From: UBA12202 sp002691725
GTDB taxonomy: Bacteria; Pseudomonadota; Alphaproteobacteria; Puniceispirillales; UBA1172
Length of the DNA stretch: 64,000 bases
Direction of reading: 5' to 3'
Assembly (NCBI GenBank): GCA_965660675.1
Contig: CBFIAU010000002.1
Coordinates: 1 to 64,000 of the forward strand
Every line of letters begins with the position of its first letter. Within the stretch, counting starts at the first letter, position 1. Under the pieces are notes generated by a model. That model ran no database searches. It was given only the letters and a program-made list of their open reading frames with translations, and was not told where the DNA came from. Positions 53,941-62,686 of the stretch are shown in pieces. The translations under genes and the position numbers were made by a program.

Positions 53941-55050
53941 CTAAAACACGACTACTGAGCGGATGCTTTTGCCTTCATGCATCAGATCAAAGGCAGAATT
54001 AATGTCTTCCAGTGGCATGGTATGGGTGATCATTGGATCAATCAGAATCTTGTCATCCATGTACCAATCCACAATTTTCGGAACATCGGTGCGGCCGCGC
54101 GCGCCGCCAAATGCCGTGCCGCGCCATGATCGGCCTGTCACCAGCTGAAACGGCCGTGTGCTAATCTCCTGCCCAGAGCCAGCGACCCCGATAATAATCG
54201 ATTCGCCCCAGCCTTTATGACTACATTCCAGCGCAGTTCGCATGACATTGGTGTTGCCGATACACTCAAAGCTGTAATCAGCACCGCCGCCAGTCAGCTC
54301 AACCAGATGCGCGACCAGATCACCCGATACCTCATTCGGATTAACAAAATGCGTCATGCCGAATTGCTCACCCCAGGATTTTTTGTCGTTATTCAGATCA
54401 ACCCCAACAATCATATTGGCACCAATGAGCTTCAGCCCCTGAATAACATTAAGCCCGATGCCGCCAAGCCCAAAGACAACAGCGTTACAGCCAGCCTCTG
54501 CCTTAGCGGTATTGATGACCGCACCAATGCCTGTGGTGACGCCGCAGCCGATATAACAGACCTTATCAAATGGTGCCGCAGGATTAATCTTGGCGAGCGC
54601 AATTTCAGGCAGAACCGTATGATTAGCAAAGGTGGATGTCCCCATATAATGAAAAATTGGTTTGCCATTCATCGAAAACCGTGATGTGCCATCAGGCATC
54701 AGCCCTTGGCCTTGGGTTGTCCGGATTGCCTGACACAGGTTGGTTTTAGGATGCAGGCAATAATCACATTCGCGGCATTCCGGCGTATAGAGAGGGATCA
54801 CATGATCACCGGGTTTGAGCGAGGTGACGCCAGAGCCTATTTCGAGAACAACTCCAGCGCCTTCATGCCCCAGAATGGCAGGAAAGATACCTTCGGGGTC
54901 AGCACCTGATAAGGTAAACTCATCGGTATGGCAGATCCCTGTGGCTTTGATTTCCACCAGAACTTCACCGGCTTTAGGACCCTCAAGATCAACTTCCATA
55001 ATCTCAAGCGGCTTCCCAGCCTCTAGCGCGACGGCAGCACGAGTTTTCAT
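53941..55050 (-). CDS. adhC: S-(hydroxymethyl)glutathione dehydrogenase / class III alcohol dehydrogenase
   Basis: This 369-residue zinc enzyme oxidises S-hydroxymethylglutathione to S-formylglutathione. Catalytic zinc ligands are in GICHTDEF and GHEGAG, structural zinc cysteines in PECRECDYCLHPKTNLC, and the NAD motif is GLGGIGLNVIQG. The ATG at 55050 (MKTRAAVALEAGKPLEI) is the family start; an upstream ATG at 55062 adds four residues. fghA would be its expected neighbour but is displaced by the nuclease cassette. Confidence 0.96.
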   Translation of the reverse strand: MKTRAAVALEAGKPLEIMEVDLEGPKAGEVLVEIKATGICHTDEFTLSGADPEGIFPAILGHEGAGVVLEIGSGVTSLKPGDHVIPLYTPECRECDYCLHPKTNLCQAIRTTQGQGLMPDGTSRFSMNGKPIFHYMGTSTFANHTVLPEIALAKINPAAPFDKVCYIGCGVTTGIGAVINTAKAEAGCNAVVFGLGGIGLNVIQGLKLIGANMIVGVDLNNDKKSWGEQFGMTHFVNPNEVSGDLVAHLVELTGGGADYSFECIGNTNVMRTALECSHKGWGESIIIGVAGSGQEISTRPFQLVTGRSWRGTAFGGARGRTDVPKIVDWYMDDKILIDPMITHTMPLEDINSAFDLMHEGKSIRSVVVF

Positions 55051-55237
55051 GTTCCTCTCCATTAAATTAAAAATGCTTAGCTTTATATCAAATGAGGATA
55101 ATATGGTGTTGCGCCTATATGCAAGCCCTGAAAATGAATATTAGTCTGATTTCTCACTTGTTTATTTTCAGCCCTTTGGCTTGACCTAAAGCCCAAAATC
55201 ACGGGATATATGGCGATAGACTGATGAAAGAATGCTC

Positions 55238-55897
55238 ATGTTGAGTTTTGAAGAATGGCTGATCCTGACTTTAACCTGCTTGGCGGGCGCGGCAAGCCCG
55301 GGGCCTAGTGTCGTTGTCTTGATCCGCAGCGTCACTAGCACAGGCGTCATGGCAGGGGTGATGTTCGGGCTCGCGCATGGCTTCGGGATTTTGATTTATG
55401 CTGGGCTTGTGTCAATAGGACTGGCGTCTTTGCTGTTATTGTCGCCGTTTCTCTTTATCTCCATTCAGGTGGTTGGTGTTGGCTTCTTGATTTGGATTGG
55501 CGTGAATATGATCAAAGCAGGATTAGCGGCGCCAGAACCGCTTGCCCCTAACTCAGCCCATGATAATCCCCCTAAATCTGACCTGCTGGCACCTCTGCCT
55601 TATTGGCAACATGCCAGAGATGGGTTTTTGATTGCCTTTCTTAACCCCAAAGTGGCAGTATTTTTTACCGCTGTCTTTAGCCAATTTCTGACGGCAGGCC
55701 AGCCTGTGTTAATGCGTGTTCAGATGACGGCGACAGCATGGGCAGTCGATACATTATGGTATATTCTACTAGCATTTATTCTTGGGTTGCCGATGATTTT
55801 GCGGTGGTTTCGACGATATGCTAATCGCATTAACTTAATCATGGGATGTGTATTGATTATTTTGGCATCTGTGATAGCTATCTCGTTGGTTGCCTAA
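55238..55897 (+). CDS. LysE/RhtB-family amino acid exporter
   Basis: This 219-residue protein has six hydrophobic segments and the N-terminal family motif CLAGAASPGPSVVVLIRS. A polar loop (about residues 100-128) follows the third segment, then FLIAFLNPKVAVFFTAVFSQF. LysE/RhtB proteins export amino acids such as lysine, threonine or homoserine derivatives. The ATG at 55238 is preferred over one two codons upstream. It lies 92 bp upstream of acuI. Confidence 0.9.
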   Translation: MLSFEEWLILTLTCLAGAASPGPSVVVLIRSVTSTGVMAGVMFGLAHGFGILIYAGLVSIGLASLLLLSPFLFISIQVVGVGFLIWIGVNMIKAGLAAPEPLAPNSAHDNPPKSDLLAPLPYWQHARDGFLIAFLNPKVAVFFTAVFSQFLTAGQPVLMRVQMTATAWAVDTLWYILLAFILGLPMILRWFRRYANRINLIMGCVLIILASVIAISLVA

Positions 55898-55989
55898 TTT
55901 TTATTTTCGGGTGAAATGGGCTTTTGTTTACGGTCTGCATCAGGCTATGATGTGAGATCAAAATTGAACAATATATAAGGGGTAAGGCG

Positions 55990-56979
55990 ATGACCTTTAA
56001 GGCGCTACTGCTAACATGCGAAGACGATGCAAAACCTGTTGCCAGTCTGGCCGAATTAACCGATGCCGACTTGCCAGATGGTGATGTTATTGTTGACGTT
56101 GCTTATTCGGGACTGAACTATAAGGATGGCATGTGTCTCAATGGATTAGGGCGGCTCGTTCGCGCCTATCCCCATGTCGCTGGCGTTGATATGGCAGGTG
56201 TTGTTCGCGCCTCCAAAGATGACAGATATAAAGCTGGAGATGAGGTCATTCTAACTGGCTGGCGTGTTGGTGAGGTATGGTGGGGCGGTTTCGCCCAGCG
56301 CGCCTCGGTTAAGGCAGATTGGCTGTTACTCATGCCCGAAGGCTTTACCGCTAAAACCGCAATGGGTGTGGGGACAGCCGGGATGTCGGCTATGTTGGCC
56401 ATAATGGCGCTCGAAGATGCGGGCATAACGCCTGATGCTGGGCCTGTTTTAGTCACTGGAGCAACTGGCGGTGTCGGGTCTATCGCGGTGCAATTGCTGG
56501 CGCGGCGCGGCTATCAGGTGGCGGCGGTTAGCGGCAAGCCAGATGCTGACGCTTTTTTGAAGCCACTTGGCGCTAGCGAAGTCTTGCCGCGAGATGAGTT
56601 TGAGCCGAATAATCGACCGCTTGAAAGCTCCCGTTGGGCTGCTGCCATTGATAATGTGGGCGGTGATATGCTGTCGCGTATTCTGGCTCAGGTTAAATAT
56701 GGCGGGGCTGTTGCGATTGTTGGAAATGCCGGAAGTAATGATATTAAAACAACAAATGTTCCGTTCATGTTGCGCGGTATCAGTATGCTTGGCATAGACA
56801 GTGTTATGCAGCCAAATGAACGGCGGCAAGCGGTTTGGGCTGAATTAGCAAAAACCCTGGATGCGGATCAATTTGCTTCGGTGATTTCTTCGATTGCACT
56901 GGCTGATCTTCCCGAATATGGGAATAAAATCCTGAATGGTAATATCAGCGGCCGCACCGTTGTAGATTTATCCCTTTAA
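55990..56979 (+). CDS. acuI: Acryloyl-CoA reductase AcuI (YhdH-type MDR)
   Basis: This 329-residue medium-chain dehydrogenase/reductase shows YSGLNYKDGMCLNG, HVAGVDMAGVV and VTGATGGVGSIAVQLLARRGY, all diagnostic of the YhdH/AcuI group, and lacks the zinc-binding cysteines. AcuI reduces acryloyl-CoA to propionyl-CoA with NADPH, removing a toxic product of DMSP breakdown. A ribosome-binding AAGGGGTAAGG precedes the ATG. Position directly upstream of dmdA strongly supports the DMSP role. Confidence 0.93.
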   Translation: MTFKALLLTCEDDAKPVASLAELTDADLPDGDVIVDVAYSGLNYKDGMCLNGLGRLVRAYPHVAGVDMAGVVRASKDDRYKAGDEVILTGWRVGEVWWGGFAQRASVKADWLLLMPEGFTAKTAMGVGTAGMSAMLAIMALEDAGITPDAGPVLVTGATGGVGSIAVQLLARRGYQVAAVSGKPDADAFLKPLGASEVLPRDEFEPNNRPLESSRWAAAIDNVGGDMLSRILAQVKYGGAVAIVGNAGSNDIKTTNVPFMLRGISMLGIDSVMQPNERRQAVWAELAKTLDADQFASVISSIALADLPEYGNKILNGNISGRTVVDLSL

Positions 56980-57006
56980 ATATAATTTGCTTTTTTGAGG
57001 TATTGT

Positions 57007-58152
57007 ATGTCTTTTTCTCTTTCCATTGGGCCACGCATTCGTAAATCTCCGTTCTTTGACAGAACAGTTGCGGCTGGCGTGACGCATTTTTCTACTTACA
57101 ACCATATGTATATGCCAGTGAATTATGGTGACCCATTGGCCGAATATGATCGGCTGATCAATCATGTTGATATTCGTGATGTGTCGGTTCAGCGGCAGGT
57201 TCGGCTCAAAGGCCCGGATGCTATGCGGCTGGCACAATTATTGACGCCGCGCAATTTGACAGATTTGAAAATTGGTAAAGGCATTTATATGCCCATCTGT
57301 AACAGCAAGGGGACTTTGGTAAATGATCCTGTGTTATTGCGGTTATCTGAGGATGAATTATGGCTGTCTATTGCGGATAATGATACGCTGATGCTGGCTG
57401 AGGGCTTTGCCTGTGCGCTAGGGCTTGATGTTGATGCGTCTGAGCCGGATGTATCGCCATTGGCTATCCAGGGCCCTAAATCACATTATCTGGCGCGTGA
57501 TTTGTTGGGTGAGACACCATTACGGTTGAGCTATTTCGGGTTTTATGAAACCGAATTAGAGGGCATACCGCTGGTTGTTGCGCGATCTGGATGGAGCAAG
57601 CAAGGCGGCTATGAGCTTTATTTGCGCGATGGGTCAAAAGGCCATCAGCTCTGGGATTTGGTCATGGAAGCAGGCCAGCCATACCAAATAGGGCCCGGCG
57701 CACCGAACTATATCGAACGTGTCGAAAGCGGTATCATTTCGGTTAATGCTGATACAGATGAGTTTTCCAATCCGTTTGAGCTTGGGCTTGGGAAAATCTG
57801 TGATCTGGATCAGGAGGCTGAGTTTATTGGTAAAGCGGCGCTCAAGAAAATTAAAGCTGAAGGCACGAAGCGCGGATTCTGCGGCATTTTTATGGATGGC
57901 GCACCGTTTGATACAACCAATGAAAACCCTTGGCCAATTTCACTCAATGGTCAATTTGTTGGCTATGCCACGGCGGCGGCATATTCGCCGCGCCTGGATA
58001 AAAATATTGCCGTCTGTCTTATGTCTAATGAAGGTATAGCGGGTGGCTCTGATCTGGTTGTTGAAACCAGTTATGGAACACGTCAGGCAACGGTCACTAC
58101 CCTGCCATTTCTTCCACCATCTACCAAAGTGCCAAGCGAGCTTTTATTATGA
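57007..58152 (+). CDS. dmdA: Dimethylsulfoniopropionate demethylase
   Basis: DmdA transfers a methyl group from DMSP to tetrahydrofolate, giving methylmercaptopropionate. The 381-residue GcvT-like protein matches my memory of SAR11 DmdA in several blocks: VQLxDVSxQRQV-type (here HVDIRDVSVQRQVRLKG), NDPVLLRLSEDELWLSIAD, EPDVSPLAIQGPKS, ARSGWSKQGGYE and ERVESGI. It is thus DmdA and not ordinary glycine-cleavage T protein. GAGG lies 7 bp before the ATG at 57007. The stop overlaps the metY start by four bases. Confidence 0.93.
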   Translation: MSFSLSIGPRIRKSPFFDRTVAAGVTHFSTYNHMYMPVNYGDPLAEYDRLINHVDIRDVSVQRQVRLKGPDAMRLAQLLTPRNLTDLKIGKGIYMPICNSKGTLVNDPVLLRLSEDELWLSIADNDTLMLAEGFACALGLDVDASEPDVSPLAIQGPKSHYLARDLLGETPLRLSYFGFYETELEGIPLVVARSGWSKQGGYELYLRDGSKGHQLWDLVMEAGQPYQIGPGAPNYIERVESGIISVNADTDEFSNPFELGLGKICDLDQEAEFIGKAALKKIKAEGTKRGFCGIFMDGAPFDTTNENPWPISLNGQFVGYATAAAYSPRLDKNIAVCLMSNEGIAGGSDLVVETSYGTRQATVTTLPFLPPSTKVPSELLL

Positions 58153-59468
58153 GCAAATCATTCGGATTTGATACATTAGGATTACATGCCGGATTTACTC
58201 CGGATGATAGGCATGGATCACGCGCTGTGCCTATCCATCAGACAACATCTTATATGTTTCATGATACCGAACATGCCGCCGCGCTCTATAATCTGGAGGT
58301 TGGCGGGCATCTCTATACGCGGATTTCAAACCCGACGATTGGCGTTCTTGAAAATCGCATGGCAGCGCTTGATGAAGGGGTGGCAGCGGTGGCGGTGGCA
58401 ACCGGCATGTCGGCTGTCTTTCTATCGGTGCTGGCCTTATGCTCACAAGGTGACCATATTGTCGCGTCATCGCAAATGTATGGCGGCAATATAAATCTGC
58501 TAGAACATACTATGTCGCGCTTTGGCGTCACCACCAGCTTTGTTGATCCAACCGATCATGATGCTATTGCGGCGGCTATCCAGCCAAATACAAAAATGGT
58601 CTTTGGTGAGGTTATCGGCAATCCTGGACTTGATGTTATGGATATATCAGCCGTTGCAGAAATTGCCCATGCGGCAGGTGTACCGCTGGTTATTGATGCG
58701 ACGCTTAATACGCCGTACCTGATGAAGCCGCTTAAACATGGGGCAAATATTGTTATTCACTCTCTGACAAAATGGATTGGCGGCCATGGGGTTGCTATGG
58801 GCGGCATTATTGTTGATGGCGGTAATTTTGATTGGGGGCAGAATGATCGCTTTCCGACCTTGACCAAGCCGCATTTTGCCTTTCAAGGGGTTAACCTGTG
58901 GGAAGAATTTGGCCCTGCCGCGTTTTCCATGCGGGTGCGCAGTGAGGGCTTGTATAATATCGGCCCAACATTAAGCCCGATGAATGCTTTTCATATCCTG
59001 CAAGGTCTGGAAACATTAGGCATGCGCATGGAACGGCACATGGCTAACACCATTGAGCTGGTCGAGTTTCTCAAAAACCATGATGGCGTGGCGTGGGTTA
59101 ATCATCCTGGTCTTGCTGATCATCCTTGCCATGATATCGCCATGCGGCAAATGCCAAAAGGCGCAGGATCGATTGTCACGATGGGCCTAAAAGGCGGGCG
59201 TGAGGCAAGTCAGACCTTTATTGAGAAAGTTGAGCTGGCCTCACATCTGGCTAATGTTGGTGATGCGCGAACCTTGGTTATTCATCCCGGCAGCACAACG
59301 CATTCGCATATTTCAGCCGATGCCATGAAAGCAGCAGGATTAACCAATGACCTGATCCGCGTCTCTGTTGGGTTGGAAGATATTAATGACATTAAGGCGG
59401 ATTTTGATCGTGCTATTAAAACTGCCCAAAAAATAATTCAACGAAAACACGCCACCAAAGGTGCATAG
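58149..59468 (+). CDS. metY: O-acetylhomoserine sulfhydrylase / Cys-Met metabolism PLP enzyme
   Basis: This 439-residue PLP enzyme shows QTTSYMFHDTEHAA, YTRISNPT, the VATGMSA block and the lysine motif HSLTKWIGGHGVAMGG, typical of MetY. MetY condenses O-acetylhomoserine with sulfide or methanethiol. Its four-base overlap with dmdA suggests direct capture of methanethiol released from DMSP carbon, forming methionine. Methionine gamma-lyase activity is possible but less likely from length and motifs. Confidence 0.92.
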   Translation: MSKSFGFDTLGLHAGFTPDDRHGSRAVPIHQTTSYMFHDTEHAAALYNLEVGGHLYTRISNPTIGVLENRMAALDEGVAAVAVATGMSAVFLSVLALCSQGDHIVASSQMYGGNINLLEHTMSRFGVTTSFVDPTDHDAIAAAIQPNTKMVFGEVIGNPGLDVMDISAVAEIAHAAGVPLVIDATLNTPYLMKPLKHGANIVIHSLTKWIGGHGVAMGGIIVDGGNFDWGQNDRFPTLTKPHFAFQGVNLWEEFGPAAFSMRVRSEGLYNIGPTLSPMNAFHILQGLETLGMRMERHMANTIELVEFLKNHDGVAWVNHPGLADHPCHDIAMRQMPKGAGSIVTMGLKGGREASQTFIEKVELASHLANVGDARTLVIHPGSTTHSHISADAMKAAGLTNDLIRVSVGLEDINDIKADFDRAIKTAQKIIQRKHATKGA

Positions 59469-59471
59469 ACC

Positions 59472-60275
59472 ATGCAGATAAAGATTAATAATGTTGATAC
59501 TTTTGTTTCAACAGGTGGCAGGGAAGCGGATAAAGATGCGCCTTGCTTGCTGTTCATTCATGGCAGTGGTCAAACGCATTTGACATGGCTGTTGCAAGCG
59601 CGCTTTTTTGCTAATCGGGGCTGGTCAGTAATGGCGCCAGATTTGCCTGGTCATGGGCTGAGCGGAGGCGACGCTCTGAGCAGCATTGAGGATATGGCGG
59701 ATTGGTGTCATGACCTTATTATCGCGGCAGGTCATGATAAGGTGACGGTAATCGGCCATTCGCAAGGCGGGCTGGTGGCATTAGAACTTGCCAGACGTCA
59801 TCCTGATGTTATTGCCGGGATTGGGCTTATTGCATTGGCAACGGCTATCCCGGTTAACCCGCAACTGATCACAATGGCAGAGGATAATGAGCCAGCAGCA
59901 TTTGATGCTATGGTGACATGGGGGCATGGCCGCGATGGGGCACTTCATGATCATCCGATGCCGGGGAATAGCCACATGCATATGGGCAAGCGCATCATGG
60001 CGAGCAATCCCACGGGCGCCTTGGCGACCGACCTCAAGGCATGTGCCGCCTACACAGAAGGCGAGGTCGCTGCCGCCAGCATTACTCAGCCTGCCATGAT
60101 CATTCTGGCGCGTGATGATCGGATGACGCCATGGAAACAAGGTCAGGGGCTGGCCAATGCGATTGCCCATTCTAATTTAGCAACCATAGAAAATGCTGGT
60201 CACATGCTACCAGTGGAACGCGGTGATGATGTTAATAAAGCCTTGCGCCGTTTATTTGAACAAACAGGAGCATAG
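59472..60275 (+). CDS. Alpha/beta hydrolase
   Basis: This 267-residue hydrolase has the oxyanion segment FIHGSGQTHLTW, the nucleophile elbow GHSQGG, an acid in ARDDRMTPW and the His in ENAGHMLPVE. These complete the Ser-Asp-His triad. It is 3 bp after metY and 6 bp before the FadN-type gene, so it probably acts in the same pathway, perhaps on a thioester or ester intermediate; the substrate is not known. Confidence 0.88.
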   Translation: MQIKINNVDTFVSTGGREADKDAPCLLFIHGSGQTHLTWLLQARFFANRGWSVMAPDLPGHGLSGGDALSSIEDMADWCHDLIIAAGHDKVTVIGHSQGGLVALELARRHPDVIAGIGLIALATAIPVNPQLITMAEDNEPAAFDAMVTWGHGRDGALHDHPMPGNSHMHMGKRIMASNPTGALATDLKACAAYTEGEVAAASITQPAMIILARDDRMTPWKQGQGLANAIAHSNLATIENAGHMLPVERGDDVNKALRRLFEQTGA

Positions 60276-60281
60276 CTATCC

Positions 60282-62654
60282 ATGATGAGTAATTTTTCGG
60301 ATATTCCCTTTTCTTCTATTGCGGTTATTGGTGCTGGCACCATGGGTAGTGCGATTGCTGGGCAGATTGCTAATGCGGGGCTGGATGTGTTGCTGCTGGA
60401 TATGCCTGATGATGATGCCGAGGAGGTTAACCGCCGCAGTGTTGATGCGGTAGAACGGCTCAAGAAATCTGATCCGCCAGCGTTGTTTTCAAAATCCTGT
60501 GCAGAGCGCATTAAGACCGGAAATATCCGTGATGATATGGCAAAACTTGCTGAAGCTGACTGGATTATTGAGGCGGTGGTCGAGCGTCTGGATATTAAGA
60601 AAACGCTGTATAAGCAATTGGCGGAGGTTATCCCCAGCGATGCCGTGATCACATCCAACACCTCCACTATTCCGATTAAAGTTCTGGTTGAAGATATGGA
60701 TGCGGAATTCCGCCGCCGCTTTGCGATCACGCATTATTTTAATCCTGTCCGCTATATGCGGTTACTGGAATTGGTTGAGGGCGAAGATACCGACCCTGCC
60801 ATTATGGCAAGACTAAAGGATATGAATGATCGCGTTCTTGGTAAGGGCGTTGTCCAGTGCCGTGATACGCCGGGCTTTCTGGGCAATCGTGTTGGTGTTT
60901 ATGCGCTTCAGGTTGGCCTTGCCGAAGCCTATGATCAAGGCCTGTCACTTGAACATGCTGATGCTGTGATGGGGCGGCCTATGGGTATTCCTAAAACAGG
61001 CGTCTTTGGGCTGTATGATCTGATTGGCGTTGATCTGATGTCTGATGTGGTGGCAACATTGGCAACAATCCTGCCTGCTGATGATGCTTTCCATGCCGTT
61101 GGGGAAACGCAGAATCCAGTGGCAAGCATGATTGCGTCAATGCTGGCAGACGGCCATAAAGGTGATAAATCTGGTGGCGGCTTCTATCGCCAGGAGCGCG
61201 CCCTGATGATTGATCTGGCTAGCGGTAAATTGGTCAATACAGGTGAACATCCGTCAGCCTTAATTGATAAGGCGAATGCTGTCATGGCGGCAGGTGATGA
61301 TGCGCTTGTCTTAATGATAAGCCCGCCTGACGATAAAGCGGACGCCCCATTGGTTCAATTTGCGCGGCGGGTTCTGGGCAAGGTATTTGCTTATGCTGCC
61401 TCCCTGATTCCGAGCGTCACCACCACCCCGCAAGATATTGATGACGCCATGAAACTTGGCTTTAACTGGCAAAAAGGCCCGTTTGAGATGATGGATGTCA
61501 TCGGTCATGACACCGTCAGGGCAATGATTGCTGAGGCTGATATGACGCCCCCGCCGGTGCTGGCGGCCAGGAATCTGGACATGTTTTATCAACCCAAAGA
61601 TGGCGCGTTGCTGGTTGCCTCTTATGATCAATCCATGCAGGCGCCAGATATGCAGGCGGTAAACTTGCCGCCACGGACAATTCGCTTTCATATGTTGCGG
61701 CGCTGTTTGACGCCGCTTCAGCACAACAAGGCGGCTAGCCTTTATGCTCTTGACGGCGATATTCGGCTAGTTGAGTTCCATTCCAAAGCGAATGCCTTAA
61801 CCGATGAATCGATGGAAATTGTTGCGGCGGCGGCGGCTGATCATGGGCGCGGGATTATCGTACATAATGATGCTCAGCATTTTTCAGCAGGCGTTGATTT
61901 AACCGCTGTTCTGGCATTAATCCGCGACCAGGATTGGTCAGGGATTGATGCGTTTTTGACCCGTTTTCAGGATGCTGTCACGGCCATGCGTGATGCGCCT
62001 GTGCCAGTCATAGCGGCACCATCAGGGCTGGCGATTGGCGGCGGCTTTGAGGTGATTGTTCATGCGGATGAGGTGATTGCCCATGGTAATTCCGTCTTTG
62101 GTTTGGTTGAGGCGGCGGTGGGTGTTGTCCCCGGTGGTGGCGGCGTTAAAGAAACGATGCGGCGGTGGCTGGATGCAACTGATGATCCTGCCGAAGCGGC
62201 ATGGAAAACATGGATGCAAATTGGCTATGCGCGGACGGGAACTAGCCCAGAGGAAAGCGCGAAGATGCAATATTTCCTGCCTCACCGCGATCATATGGAA
62301 ATGAACCGTGATAAGCTCTTGGCTAGTGCGATGGAACGCATTGCTGCTATCCATGCTAAGGGCTACAAGCAATCACTCGCCCCTGAGCTGACATTACCGG
62401 GTGCTGGATTGCGCCAAAAAATGTCGGAGTTTATGGATAAGGGCATTGCTGACGGGATGTTTTTCCCCCATGACAAAACCGTCGCTATGGCGGTCGCAAG
62501 TATTGTTGTCAGCGATACAGATGCGCCTGAAACGGTATCCGAGAAAGCGATGTTTGCACGTGAAAGACGGGCTTTTATAGACCTCGCCAAAACACAAGAA
62601 ACCCTGGAGCGTATTGCCATGCTGATGGAAAAGGGGCAATCTATCAGAAATTAA
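60282..62654 (+). CDS. FadN-type 3-hydroxyacyl-CoA dehydrogenase/enoyl-CoA hydratase fusion
   Basis: This 790-residue protein has an N-terminal NAD-binding hydroxyacyl-CoA dehydrogenase (IGAGTMGSAIAGQIANAG, NPVRYMRLLELVEG, DTPGFLGNRVG) and a second dehydrogenase-like segment (about 320-410). A C-terminal crotonase domain (about 500-700: HFSAGVDL, GLAIGGGFEVIVHADEVIAH, EAAVGVVPGGGG) keeps both catalytic glutamates. This order is that of FadN/YusL, reversed relative to FadB/FadJ. Within a DMSP cluster the crotonase part could hydrate methylthioacryloyl-CoA, the DmdD step, but this is inference. Confidence 0.88.
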   Translation: MMSNFSDIPFSSIAVIGAGTMGSAIAGQIANAGLDVLLLDMPDDDAEEVNRRSVDAVERLKKSDPPALFSKSCAERIKTGNIRDDMAKLAEADWIIEAVVERLDIKKTLYKQLAEVIPSDAVITSNTSTIPIKVLVEDMDAEFRRRFAITHYFNPVRYMRLLELVEGEDTDPAIMARLKDMNDRVLGKGVVQCRDTPGFLGNRVGVYALQVGLAEAYDQGLSLEHADAVMGRPMGIPKTGVFGLYDLIGVDLMSDVVATLATILPADDAFHAVGETQNPVASMIASMLADGHKGDKSGGGFYRQERALMIDLASGKLVNTGEHPSALIDKANAVMAAGDDALVLMISPPDDKADAPLVQFARRVLGKVFAYAASLIPSVTTTPQDIDDAMKLGFNWQKGPFEMMDVIGHDTVRAMIAEADMTPPPVLAARNLDMFYQPKDGALLVASYDQSMQAPDMQAVNLPPRTIRFHMLRRCLTPLQHNKAASLYALDGDIRLVEFHSKANALTDESMEIVAAAAADHGRGIIVHNDAQHFSAGVDLTAVLALIRDQDWSGIDAFLTRFQDAVTAMRDAPVPVIAAPSGLAIGGGFEVIVHADEVIAHGNSVFGLVEAAVGVVPGGGGVKETMRRWLDATDDPAEAAWKTWMQIGYARTGTSPEESAKMQYFLPHRDHMEMNRDKLLASAMERIAAIHAKGYKQSLAPELTLPGAGLRQKMSEFMDKGIADGMFFPHDKTVAMAVASIVVSDTDAPETVSEKAMFARERRAFIDLAKTQETLERIAMLMEKGQSIRN

Positions 62655-62686
62655 GGTTATAAAAAACTAATTGAGAGGATAGTAAC

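Noticed and set aside
56995..58152. Assigning the GcvT-like protein as glycine cleavage T protein
   Set aside because: Block similarity to DmdA and the acuI/metY/acyl-CoA ligase context fit DMSP demethylase, and no gcvH or gcvP is adjacent.
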